Source of the DNA: Nitriliruptoraceae bacterium
GTDB taxonomy: Bacteria; Actinomycetota; Nitriliruptoria; Nitriliruptorales; Nitriliruptoraceae
DNA: 7,030 nt
Direction of reading: 5' to 3'
NCBI GenBank assembly: GCA_007123425.1
Contig: SKLC01000455.1
Span: forward strand, 1 to 7,030
Shown here: positions 1 to 6,383 of the stretch, one piece after another
Position numbering within the stretch: position 1 is the stretch's first letter
Layout of the letters: the number at the start of each line of letters is the position of its first letter
The notes under the pieces: model-generated
The model's database searches: none
What the model was told of the DNA's origin: nothing
The model's input: the letters and a program-made list of their open reading frames with translations, nothing else
Position numbers and translations under genes: made by a program

Positions 1-1656
1 GAAGTTGTCGCCCCGGGCGATCACCACCGAATCGGCCTCGTCGAACTCCCGCGAGAGCTCGTCGGCGGTCTCCCACCGCGAGTCACCCGAGGAGCGATCC
101 GGATCCCGACGGAAGTCGGTCGGCAGGTCGCCAGCGTCGTCGATTGCCAGCATCGCGGTGTTGCTGGCACTGCGGCTGGCCGCGTACAGCGTCCCGTCAT
201 CGTCGATCGGACCGAGCAGCAGGTTGCCGTGGCCGTAGTTGAGGTCGCCCACGCTGCCGACCTCCTGCTGCTCGGCGACCGCGTCCTCGTGGAACCACCA
301 CTCGGCCTCACCGTCGGCCCCAAGCGCCGAGATGTCCCGCGCCCTTGCCGAGCCCGACAGCCGATTGTTGACGAACAGCCGGTCCGCAGCGTCGACGATC
401 ACCCGCGAGCGCTGCGCACTGGTGCCCGTCTCCGCCTCGAACGCATGGCTGCCATCCGCCAGCGAGTAGGCGTGGACGTTGCCGTTGCCCCCGGGGGTGA
501 ACACCACGTTGTCCGCCTGTGCCGAGAGCGTGCTGGGGCGGTCCTCGAGGCGCGTCAGCCAGGTCTCGCTGCTCGGCAGCCCAGCCGACACGTCATAGCC
601 CACCAGATGGTGGATGCTGGCACCACGCGGACCCGCGACGAGCGTGTCGTCGGCCAGCAGCAGGTGCAGGCGGTCGTAGTCGGCGTGGTCGACCGGGTCC
701 TCGTCGTCCCCCGGTGTCGGCTCGGGCAGGTCCACACGGTTCGTGATCACGCCGGTGGTCAGGTCGAGCTCGACGATCTCCGCGTCGGCCTGGCCCTCAT
801 TCGCGTCGTCGTAGGTACGAACCGGGATGTAGGCGTGGGTGTCGCTCAGCGCCACGATGTCCATGTGGTAGCTGTTGCCGGTGCCGGCCCGCGGGCCCCC
901 GAGGATCTCGTGGAACACGTTCATGTTCCTCACGCTCCGGAACTCCCAGTCGATGACCACCTGGCCGTCCGGCTGCGAGACGTCGATGGCGACGATGTCA
1001 TCGGGGTCCTCGTGCTCGCCCAGCAGCAGCAGCCGCTCGGCGTCGCCGGCGCCACCGATGACCAGCTGCGACTTCCCGCAACGCGCGAGCTCGTCGTCGT
1101 TCTGCATCGCGTCGACGCGCGCCCGCTCGGTGCCGGTGGTGGCGTCGAGGGCCACGTAGGCATGCTCGTCCGCGCCGAAGTGCTCGACCCAGACGCGCCC
1201 CTGGCTGTCGACCGCTGCCTCGCAGCCGCGGAAGCTGGTGGAGGTCTCCTCGAACTCCCACAGCACCGCACCGGTCTCCGGGTCGATGCCGATGGTGCTG
1301 CGCTCGCCCCCCTCCGCTTCGTTCTCGGCGCGCATGACCAGCGTGCCGTCGTTGGCGACAACCGGCATGCCCTGTCCCTGGCTGCCCCACTTGGGGTCGT
1401 AGCCCTCGGGGGCATCTACCTGATCGTCGTCGTGCGGCTCGGCGAAGTCGCGCAGCCACTTCACGCCCGGCGTCTCCGGGCCCGTGGCGGTGGCCTGGTT
1501 CGTGTTGCCGCTGTCCGAGGTGTAGCTCGGCCAGCCGTTCGTCGTCTGCGCGTCGGCGCTCGGCGCCAACGCGAGCATGAGCGCCAGGCTGGTGAACAGC
1601 GCGACGAGCGCTGACCACCTGACCCTGGACGCGTGCAGGATCGTCTGCATAGACAT
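1..1656 (-). CDS. Secreted PQQ-like beta-propeller protein with C-terminal cell-wall-binding (CWB2) repeat, 3' end beyond window
   Basis: The minus frame is open for 552 codons from ATG 1656 to base 1, with no stop. GAGGGG lies 4 bases before this ATG; a second in-frame ATG at 1650 is possible. Residues 1-36 form a signal peptide: Arg11/Arg13, a hydrophobic core (about 15-31), then ADA before Gln37. Residues 41-510 show repeated propeller-blade strands such as TIGIDPETGAVLWEF (121-135), AYVALDATTGTERA (166-179) and VHAYSLADGSHAF (394-406). The opening WPSYTSDSGNTN (42-53) resembles the start of many PQQ-type propellers. The chain is strongly acidic and has two cysteines (145, 193). Residues 519-552 match the start of a CWB2 repeat (Pfam PF04122): SG, then RWETADELSREF, then SVVIARGDNF. 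CWB2 repeats usually come in sets of three, so about two more probably lie to the left. Likely role (inferred): a wall-attached exported protein; the propeller's ligand is unknown. No PQQ-enzyme catalytic motif was recognised, so it is probably not a dehydrogenase. Confidence 0.88.
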   Translation of the reverse strand, partial: MSMQTILHASRVRWSALVALFTSLALMLALAPSADAQTTNGWPSYTSDSGNTNQATATGPETPGVKWLRDFAEPHDDDQVDAPEGYDPKWGSQGQGMPVVANDGTLVMRAENEAEGGERSTIGIDPETGAVLWEFEETSTSFRGCEAAVDSQGRVWVEHFGADEHAYVALDATTGTERARVDAMQNDDELARCGKSQLVIGGAGDAERLLLLGEHEDPDDIVAIDVSQPDGQVVIDWEFRSVRNMNVFHEILGGPRAGTGNSYHMDIVALSDTHAYIPVRTYDDANEGQADAEIVELDLTTGVITNRVDLPEPTPGDDEDPVDHADYDRLHLLLADDTLVAGPRGASIHHLVGYDVSAGLPSSETWLTRLEDRPSTLSAQADNVVFTPGGNGNVHAYSLADGSHAFEAETGTSAQRSRVIVDAADRLFVNNRLSGSARARDISALGADGEAEWWFHEDAVAEQQEVGSVGDLNYGHGNLLLGPIDDDGTLYAASRSASNTAMLAIDDAGDLPTDFRRDPDRSSGDSRWETADELSREFDEADSVVIARGDNF

Positions 1657-1678
1657 CGTGCCCCTCGTTGATTGCCCC

Positions 1679-1707
1679 AATACGGATCGCCCCCGTCGGC
1701 CCGCCAA
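1679..1707 (-). promoter_or_regulatory. Weak candidate sigma-70 promoter of the propeller gene
   Basis: Read on the minus strand, TTGGCG (1707-1702) and CGTATT (1684-1679) are separated by 17 bases. The first matches TTGACA at four of six positions, and the second matches TATAAT at only three. Transcription would begin near 1672, leaving a leader of about 16 bases that contains the Shine-Dalgarno sequence. Position and spacing fit, but the sequence match is poor. Confidence 0.22.
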
Positions 1708-1830
1708 CCCCAGTTCAGGCGGACGCCCGTGAGCGTGGGCGCAGTCAAGGGCCCATCGACGTCAGCGTCAACGACCCGTCGCCGGGCAGGGCACGGGCGA
1801 GGCGACGATGACAACGCTCCGTAGGCATTC

Positions 1831-1856
1831 CCGCACGCTTGGAGGCGCCCGTGCGG
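1831..1856. repeat. 7-bp inverted repeat CCGCACG-N12-CGTGCGG
   Basis: The arms at 1831-1837 and 1850-1856 are perfectly complementary, with 12 bases between them. The repeat lies between the two divergent starts, upstream of both candidate promoters. It could be a protein binding site or a hairpin. There is no T tract, so it is not a typical terminator. A chance repeat cannot be excluded in DNA this GC-rich. Confidence 0.25.
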
Positions 1857-2005
1857 CAGATCCGCATGGCCGACGTGCCCGCACCGACCGGGGGCGAACG
1901 CGTACGTTCATCGCACATATGCGGACTATCAACGCACACAGCGTCGAGGGTGTCCGGAACATCGACCCGCGCCACCGGCCACGCGCGAGGGGAGCACGAA
2001 CCGCC

Positions 2006-2034
2006 TCGACACGACCCACCCACGTCCATAGGGT
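2006..2034 (+). promoter_or_regulatory. Candidate housekeeping-type promoter of the sigma factor gene
   Basis: TCGACA at 2006-2011 matches the -35 consensus TTGACA at five of six positions. Exactly 17 bases later, TAGGGT at 2029-2034 fits the TAnnnT pattern common for actinobacterial -10 elements. Transcription would start near 2041, giving a leader of about 180 bases before the ATG at 2221. This is the best plus-strand promoter match seen in the gap, though no start site has been mapped. Confidence 0.4.
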
Positions 2035-2037
2035 GGG
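2015..2037. promoter_or_regulatory. Perfect inverted repeat over the sigma factor promoter, possible operator
   Basis: CCCACCC (2015-2021) and GGGTGGG (2031-2037) are perfectly complementary, with 9 bases between. The repeat covers much of the spacer and the whole candidate -10 element, where a bound dimeric repressor would block RNA polymerase. The half-sites do not match an operator I recognise, so the regulator is unknown. In RNA it could form a hairpin only if transcription began farther upstream. Confidence 0.3.
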
Positions 2038-2220
2038 CGGCCGCGATCCCTGCCACCGGACCCCGGCCGAGCGCGTCGCTCGCCGTCACCGTTCTCGCCC
2101 GCCGCCGGTCGTGCGTCGCGCGGGACCCCCACCGCCGTCGGCATCACCGGGCGATGCCCCGGCCCGGGCCCGTCGAGCCCCCACACGCCCATCGAGGCAA
2201 CGCCGAGGAGGACCACGAGG

Positions 2221-3375
2221 ATGAGCACCGCCGACCTTCCCACCGCCGAGGTCGCGGTCGAGGAACTCTTCGACCACTCGACCGAGCGGGGCTACGTCCT
2301 GCTCTCCGAGCTGCAGGCGCTGCACATCCCCGAGCAGCACGGCGCCACCTGGGTGGAGGATGCGATCGGCGAGGCCCGTATCCAGGGCCTGCAGGTCGTC
2401 GACGACGTCGACGACGACGCTCCCGAGTCACTGGCCAGCACCGGCTCGCTGACCACCGACCCCGTCCGGCAGTACCTCAACGACGCCGGCCGCCACGAGC
2501 TGCTCGACCGCGAGCGCGAGGCGGACCTCGCCAAGCGCTACCAGGCCGGTCTCGAGGCCGACAAGCTCCTGCGCGACCGCAGCATCACGCGGGCGCGCCG
2601 GGCCCGGCTGCGCCGCATCAGCCGGGAGGGCGCCCGCGCGAAGGACACCATGGTGCAGGCGAACCTGCGCCTGGTGGTTCCGCAGGCCCGCAAGTTCACC
2701 GGTCGCAACCTGGATCTCATCGAGCTCATCCAGGAAGGCAACATGGGCCTGCTGCGCGCGGTCGAGAAGTTCGACCACACCAAGGGCTACAAGTTCTCCA
2801 CCTACGCGGTCTGGTGGATCCGTCAGTCGCTGCAGCGCGGCGTCGCGTCGAAGTCGCGCACGATCCGCGTGCCCTCGCACGTGTGGGACCTCTACCACCA
2901 GCTGCGCTCGGCGGAGCTGCAGCTTCGCCAGCAGAAGGGCGCCGATCCCACCGAGGACGAGCTCGCCGCCGAGGTGGACCTCACGCCCAAGCGGGTCAGC
3001 GAGGTCCGCGAGGCGATGCAGCAGCTGGCCAGCCTCGACCGGCCCGTGGGCGAGGACGGCGATGCGGTCATGGGCGACCTCATCCCCGACGAGGACGTCA
3101 TCGACCCCGCGCAGGCGGTGATCCACGGCGATGCCGCGAGCCAGATCGAGGCCGCCCTGGGCGAGCTCGACGACCGCGAGCGGCTGGTGCTGGTGATGCG
3201 CTTCGGCCTCCACGGGGAGGAGGTCCGGACCCTGGAGGAGATCGCCTCCCACATCGGGCTGACCCGCGAGCGGGTGCGCCAGGTCCAGAACCGGGCGCTG
3301 GTCAAGCTCCGGCACCCGTCGCGCGCCCACAGCCTCTCCGGGCTCCTCGAGTCCCTGGAGCGCCTGGTCGCCTGA
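2221..3375 (+). CDS. RNA polymerase sigma factor, sigma-70 family (SigA/SigB-like, group 1 or 2)
   Basis: This 384-residue factor directs RNA polymerase to promoters. The ATG at 2221 follows GAGGAGG with a 9-base gap. Residues about 12-62 resemble a short region 1.1 (GYVLLSELQAL, then GLQVVDD). Region 1.2 begins at 80 (DPVRQYLNDAG). Region 2 (about 145-216) has NLRLVV, DLIELIQEGNMGLLRAVEKF and GYKFSTYAVWWIRQ. Region 3 spans about 219-300, including an SLDRPVGEDGD segment. Region 4 (about 305-367) ends in the helix-turn-helix TLEEIASHIGLTRERVRQV, with the usual -35-contacting TRER and RQ residues. The factor is far shorter than primary factors with a long N-terminus, yet has a region 1.1-like segment that group 2 factors usually lack, so the group is uncertain. 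The C-terminus runs past HPSRAHSL by about 13 residues. In region 2.4, positions equivalent to E. coli T432 and T440 are Val197 and Gln205, while the Gln437 equivalent (Gln202) is kept. No anti-sigma gene is adjacent. Confidence 0.95.
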   Translation: MSTADLPTAEVAVEELFDHSTERGYVLLSELQALHIPEQHGATWVEDAIGEARIQGLQVVDDVDDDAPESLASTGSLTTDPVRQYLNDAGRHELLDREREADLAKRYQAGLEADKLLRDRSITRARRARLRRISREGARAKDTMVQANLRLVVPQARKFTGRNLDLIELIQEGNMGLLRAVEKFDHTKGYKFSTYAVWWIRQSLQRGVASKSRTIRVPSHVWDLYHQLRSAELQLRQQKGADPTEDELAAEVDLTPKRVSEVREAMQQLASLDRPVGEDGDAVMGDLIPDEDVIDPAQAVIHGDAASQIEAALGELDDRERLVLVMRFGLHGEEVRTLEEIASHIGLTRERVRQVQNRALVKLRHPSRAHSLSGLLESLERLVA

Positions 3376-3401
3376 CCCCCGGACGGGACGGAGGCGCGAC
3401 G

Positions 3402-3751
3402 GTCGGCACGGACGGACCCCGCGTCACCGCGCGCCAGGTCGCCGACGCGGCGACCGCGATCGACCACGACGTGCGCCGCACCCCGGTGCTCCGGCTCGAG
3501 GCCGAGGCGCTGGACCTGGGTGCCTTTGGGTCGACGACGCGCTGCTGGTCCGCGACGACGAGGTCGCACGGGCACAGCGGCGGCTGTGGGCGAGCGCCCG
3601 TCTCGCAGCCGAGCCGGGCGGGGCCGTGGCCCTGGCGGCGCTCATCGCCGGCGCCTACGTGCCTCACGATGGCGAGCGTGTGGGGGTCGTGGTCTGCGGA
3701 GCGAACGTCGATCCCGCCACGGTCGCGTGGGCAGCCCCGCCGGGCGGCCGA
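3402..3751 (+). pseudogene. Remnant of a PLP-dependent serine/threonine dehydratase with internal deletion
   Basis: Two pieces of one enzyme family survive in different frames. The first, from about 3402 to 3524, reads VTARQVADAATAIDHDVRRT followed by PVLRLEAEALDLGA, the N-terminus of IlvA-like dehydratases. The second, from about 3527 to 3751, reads WVDDALLVRDDEVARAQRRL, then EPGGAVALAALIAGAY and VGVVVCGANVDPATV, their C-terminal part. Roughly 200 residues that should lie between are absent, including the SFK-type catalytic lysine and the glycine loop that holds PLP phosphate, so no active enzyme can be made. The start also looks lost: GGAGG at 3390 is followed seven bases later by an in-frame GTC, which may be a mutated GTG. 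No stop closes the second piece before it runs antisense into the next gene. It lies 26 bases after the sigma factor stop. An assembly collapse is the main alternative. Confidence 0.8.
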
Positions 3752-3757
3752 CCGGCG

Positions 3758-4903
3758 TCAGCAGGCGGAGGCCATGCGGCGCACCGCCTCGGTGACGATC
3801 GAGCGCGAGGTCGCGAGGTTGAGCCGTGCGCGGCCCTGCCCACCGGGGCCGAAAGGTCCGCCCCCGAGCAGCGCGACCCTGCCCCGCTCGAGCAGGCGCT
3901 CCGCCGGCTCCTCGCCGAGGTCCAGCGCCCGCAGGTCCAGCCACGCGAGATAGGTGCCCTCCCCCGGCCGGTAGCCGACCTCGGGGAGCTGCTCCGCCAG
4001 CAGCGCGGACAGCAGCCGCTGGTTCGCCGCGACGGCGTCGAGCACGGCGTCGAGCCAGTCGACGCCGTGTCGGAACGCCGCCGTGTGGGCGAGCACGCCC
4101 AGGTGGCTCACCCCGTGCCCCACGATCTCGGGGAGACGATCGAGCTCCGCCACGGCCTGAACGCCCGCGATCGCCAGCGCCGCCTTCACCCCGGCGAGGT
4201 TCCAGCCCTTCGAGGCCGAGACCACCGAGAAGCCCGACTCGGCGCCCGGCACCGAGAGGTAGGGCACGAAGGTCGCTCCCGGCAGCACCACGGGCGCGTG
4301 GATCTCATCCGCGATGACCCGCACGCCGTGGGCCGCGGCCAGCTCAGCCACCGCTGCGAGCTCACCGGTGGTGTGCACCGTGCCGGTGGGGTTGTGCGGG
4401 CTGCACAGCAGGTAGGCGCACCGGCGGCCGCCCATCGTCCCGGTCTCGAAGGCCGCCGCGAGCGCGTCCAGGTCGAGCCGCCCCTCCTCCCCGAGCGGAG
4501 CAGCGACCACCTCCCGGCCGGCATGCTCCACGAACCCGAAGAACGGCGGATAGACGGGCGGGTTGACCACGACCGCATCGCCGGGCGAGGTCACCAGGCC
4601 CAGCAGCTCGACGACACCGGCCATCACGTCGGGGACCAGGCGCATGTGGTCGGGCTCGACCGCCCATCCCCATCGCGCCCGGGCGTGGTCGGCGACGGCC
4701 GCCGCGTAGTCACCTGCGCCGGCGGGGTAGCCCGTGTCCCCCAGGTCCACGGCGTGGCGCAGGACCTCGGCGACCGGGGCCGCCAGCGGCACGTCCATCT
4801 CCGCCACCCACAGCGGCAGCACGTCGTCCGGGTGCACGCGCCACTTCGCGCTCCTGCGCGCACGCAGCTCGTCCAGGGTCAGCTCGTGGAGCGGATCGGC
4901 CAC
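3758..4903 (-). CDS. PatB/MalY family PLP-dependent C-S lyase or aminotransferase
   Basis: This 381-residue fold-type I PLP enzyme is close to the usual 390 of the family, whose members cleave cystathionine or other cysteine S-conjugates to pyruvate, ammonia and a thiol. Some act as aminotransferases. The GTG start at 4903 was chosen because GAGG lies 8 bases before it and homologues begin near this point; a farther upstream start would add about 54 unmatched residues. The N-terminus shows the family signature: KWRVHPDDVLPLWVAEMDV (20-38). Further motifs are NPPVYPPF (114-121), SPHNPTGT (168-175) with Asn171, ADEIHAP (198-204) with Asp199 for the PLP ring nitrogen, and SASKGWNLAG (229-238) with Lys232 as the predicted Schiff-base lysine. 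Arg360 in ARLNLATS is the likely carboxylate-binding arginine. All expected catalytic residues are present. It sits 121 bases after the HD-GYP gene and converges on the dehydratase remnant. The substrate cannot be settled from sequence. Confidence 0.92.
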   Translation of the reverse strand: MADPLHELTLDELRARRSAKWRVHPDDVLPLWVAEMDVPLAAPVAEVLRHAVDLGDTGYPAGAGDYAAAVADHARARWGWAVEPDHMRLVPDVMAGVVELLGLVTSPGDAVVVNPPVYPPFFGFVEHAGREVVAAPLGEEGRLDLDALAAAFETGTMGGRRCAYLLCSPHNPTGTVHTTGELAAVAELAAAHGVRVIADEIHAPVVLPGATFVPYLSVPGAESGFSVVSASKGWNLAGVKAALAIAGVQAVAELDRLPEIVGHGVSHLGVLAHTAAFRHGVDWLDAVLDAVAANQRLLSALLAEQLPEVGYRPGEGTYLAWLDLRALDLGEEPAERLLERGRVALLGGGPFGPGGQGRARLNLATSRSIVTEAVRRMASAC

Positions 4904-4948
4904 ACCCACGTCCTCGTCGCATCCGGCACGGCCAACGACGCTATCCCA

Positions 4949-4969
4949 GGTGCCGCTGCACGGGGCACC
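4949..4969. repeat. 6-bp inverted repeat GGTGCC-N9-GGCACC upstream of the PatB-like gene
   Basis: Arms at 4949-4954 and 4964-4969 are perfectly complementary, about 45-65 bases before the GTG at 4903. It could be an operator or a leader hairpin. A second, tighter GC hairpin (arms CGGCGG/CCGCCG, 3-base loop) lies at 4987-5001, between this and the HD-GYP stop. Neither has a T tract, so neither is a standard intrinsic terminator. Confidence 0.2.
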
Positions 4970-5024
4970 GCGTCGCTGGCACGGCCCGGCGGAGGCCGCC
5001 GTGATGCCGACCCCCGACCGGAGC

Positions 5025-6263
5025 TCAGCTGGCCACGCGCTCCCGGACGGCGCGGGGCGCCTCATCGCCCGTCAGGCAGCGCAGCCCGAGGTCCGGGGCC
5101 GTGCGCAGGTCGAGCTCGTCGGGCCGGACCAGCGGCTCACCGTCGGCGTCGAGCAGCAGGCGCACGACGGGGCGGTCGATGTCGACCGGGTGCACGTGGC
5201 TGACCACGCCTCGCCATCCGGTCAGCTCCCCGCCGGCGACCTCGACCCACCGCCCGACCGGATAGCTGGGCACCAGGCGCCGCAGCGTCGCCACGATCCC
5301 GCGGTTGAGGTGGCGCCCGGCCATCTCACCCACCACGCCCGCCACCTGGTCGGGGGCCATCGCCTCCCGGTAGGGACGATCGGAGCTCAACGCGCTGTAG
5401 ACGTCGGCCACCGCACCGATCTCGGCGATCAGCAGCATCTGCCCCGTACCGATGCGCTCGTGGACGGCCCGACCCGCGACGCTGTTGGATCCGACGAGCC
5501 CGCGCGGATAGCCACGGCCCCCCTGCTGCTCGTGGTGTTGATAGGCGACATGGGCGGGCAGGAGGCTCGCGCAGGGCATCCGGCGCACCAGCTCGTAGCC
5601 CATGCGGGGATGCTGCCGGACGACGTCGAACTCGTCCTCGGTCAGCGGCCCCGGCTTGTCCAGGATCGCGTGGTCGATGTAGGTCTTGCCGACGTCGTGC
5701 AGCAGGCAGCCCAGGGCGAGCTCGCGCAGACGATCGTGCGGCAGTCCCAGCCGGCGGCCGAGCAGGGCGCCGAGCACCGCGACGTCCACGGAGTGCTGGA
5801 AGGTGTACTCGCTGTGGGTCTTGAGGGACTCGAGCCCGGCGGCCGCGTCCCCCTCGAGGACCTCGGCGAGCAGCGCCTCGACATCGGCGTAGAGCTGCGC
5901 CACCACCGCGCCGTCACCGTCGTCGAGCTGCAGTGGCTCCTCCCCCAGCGCCTCGACGGCCGTGTCCACGCTCCCGTCCGGGACGCCGCGCTCGTCGGCG
6001 ATCAGGCTCACGCGCCGGAAGACGTCAGCCACGTTGCTGGTGATGCTCGCCCGCAGATGCTCGCTGACGACATCGCCGGGCTCGAGGTCGTCGGCCAGGC
6101 CATCGCGCACGTAGACGGCTTGCAGCCCGCGCCGGCGCAGTGCGGCCACGTAGCGTGGGATCAGGACGGTGCCGGCGTTCAGCAGCGGCCGGCCGCGCTC
6201 GTCGAGCACGGTCTTGGCGAGCACGGCGTCGGGCTCCAGGCCATCGAGTGCCTGCAGGTACAT
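5025..6263 (-). CDS. HD-GYP domain protein, probable cyclic-di-GMP phosphodiesterase
   Basis: This is a 412-residue cytoplasmic protein with no signal peptide or membrane segment. HD-GYP enzymes hydrolyse the second messenger c-di-GMP. The ATG at 6263 has AGGAG 4 bases upstream; an earlier in-frame GTG at 6296 lacks support. Residues 10-55 form the small N-terminal domain common in this family (PDAVLAKTVLDERGRPLLNA then GTVLIP). The HD-GYP domain spans about 145-330: FQHSVDVA (His157), LLHDVGK (His189, Asp190), QHPRMGYELV (His218), YQHHE (His243, His244), GRGYPRGL (249-256) and AVADVYSALSSDRPYREA (285-301, Asp287). All the core metal-ligand histidines and aspartates are present. The usual DGxGYP reads GGRGYP, so that Asp is lost, and an insert (about 262-277) follows the GYP motif. 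Residues about 333-395 form the C-terminal segment often seen in such proteins (YPVGRWVEV, RPVVRLLLD). It lies 120 bases after the kinase gene, a plausible signalling partner. Confidence 0.93.
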   Translation of the reverse strand: MYLQALDGLEPDAVLAKTVLDERGRPLLNAGTVLIPRYVAALRRRGLQAVYVRDGLADDLEPGDVVSEHLRASITSNVADVFRRVSLIADERGVPDGSVDTAVEALGEEPLQLDDGDGAVVAQLYADVEALLAEVLEGDAAAGLESLKTHSEYTFQHSVDVAVLGALLGRRLGLPHDRLRELALGCLLHDVGKTYIDHAILDKPGPLTEDEFDVVRQHPRMGYELVRRMPCASLLPAHVAYQHHEQQGGRGYPRGLVGSNSVAGRAVHERIGTGQMLLIAEIGAVADVYSALSSDRPYREAMAPDQVAGVVGEMAGRHLNRGIVATLRRLVPSYPVGRWVEVAGGELTGWRGVVSHVHPVDIDRPVVRLLLDADGEPLVRPDELDLRTAPDLGLRCLTGDEAPRAVRERVAS

Positions 6264-6383
6264 CTCGCTCCTACCCGCCACGTCAGGTCGCGGCACCGGA
6301 CGGCGCCCCCCGTCGCGCGCCTGCGATCTACGGCCCCGCGGCTGCCGGGCCCGTCCTGTCCCTTCGGCTGCGCCGGCGCGACC

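Larger units (their letters stand above)
1657..2220. other. Divergent intergenic region, no convincing gene
   Basis: These 564 bases separate the starts of the propeller gene and the sigma factor. Open frames exist on both strands, but their translations are low-complexity Arg/Pro/Ala-rich sequence with no family resemblance and no ribosome binding site, as expected of very GC-rich DNA. A less GC-rich pocket lies at about 1897-1935. Inverted repeats were seen at 1777-1807 (CGTCGCC/GGCGACG), 1831-1856 (CCGCACG/CGTGCGG), 1896-1909 (GAACG/CGTTC), 2015-2037 (CCCACCC/GGGTGGG) and 2140-2158 (GGCATC/GATGCC, 7-base loop). The 2015-2037 repeat overlaps a candidate promoter and is listed separately. 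Several of the others may be chance in DNA of this composition. Confidence 0.6.

Noticed and set aside
229..1614. A 461-codon plus-strand open frame
   Set aside because: It is antisense to the propeller gene. Its translation is a Val/Arg/Leu-rich shadow with no domain, while the minus frame gives a signal peptide, blade repeats and CWB2 sequence.
1895..1910. LexA/SOS-box-like sequence CGAAC...GTTC
   Set aside because: The actinobacterial/Bacillus SOS box has 4 bases between CGAAC and GTTCG. Here there are 6 and the last G is missing, so it does not fit.
1929..2243. Minus-strand 104-codon frame starting with a hydrophobic stretch (MGRSAVLILVVLLGVASMG)
   Set aside because: It could look like a small membrane protein, but it starts inside the sigma gene, has no ribosome binding site, and the hydrophobic run is the complement of the sigma gene's purine-rich leader. 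The rest is low-complexity Arg/Gly sequence.
3376..3757. Intrinsic terminator between the convergent sigma factor and PatB-like genes
   Set aside because: I searched this stretch for a GC stem followed by a T run on either strand and found none. Termination here may be factor-dependent.
1839..3953. A 704-codon plus-strand open frame spanning the sigma factor
   Set aside because: It is Arg/Pro/Gly-rich out-of-frame translation. Only its short stretch after 3402 matches a family (the dehydratase remnant); the rest is a shadow of the sigma gene and intergenic DNA.
3626..5203. A 525-codon plus-strand open frame across the PatB-like gene
   Set aside because: Only its first ~42 codons (to about 3751) are meaningful, as the dehydratase C-terminus. 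The remainder is antisense to the PatB-like gene, which has intact PLP-enzyme motifs.
6332..6351. GC hairpin GGCCC...GGGCC after the kinase stop, as a terminator
   Set aside because: The stem is only 5 bp plus an interrupted 2 bp, and no T tract follows on either strand.
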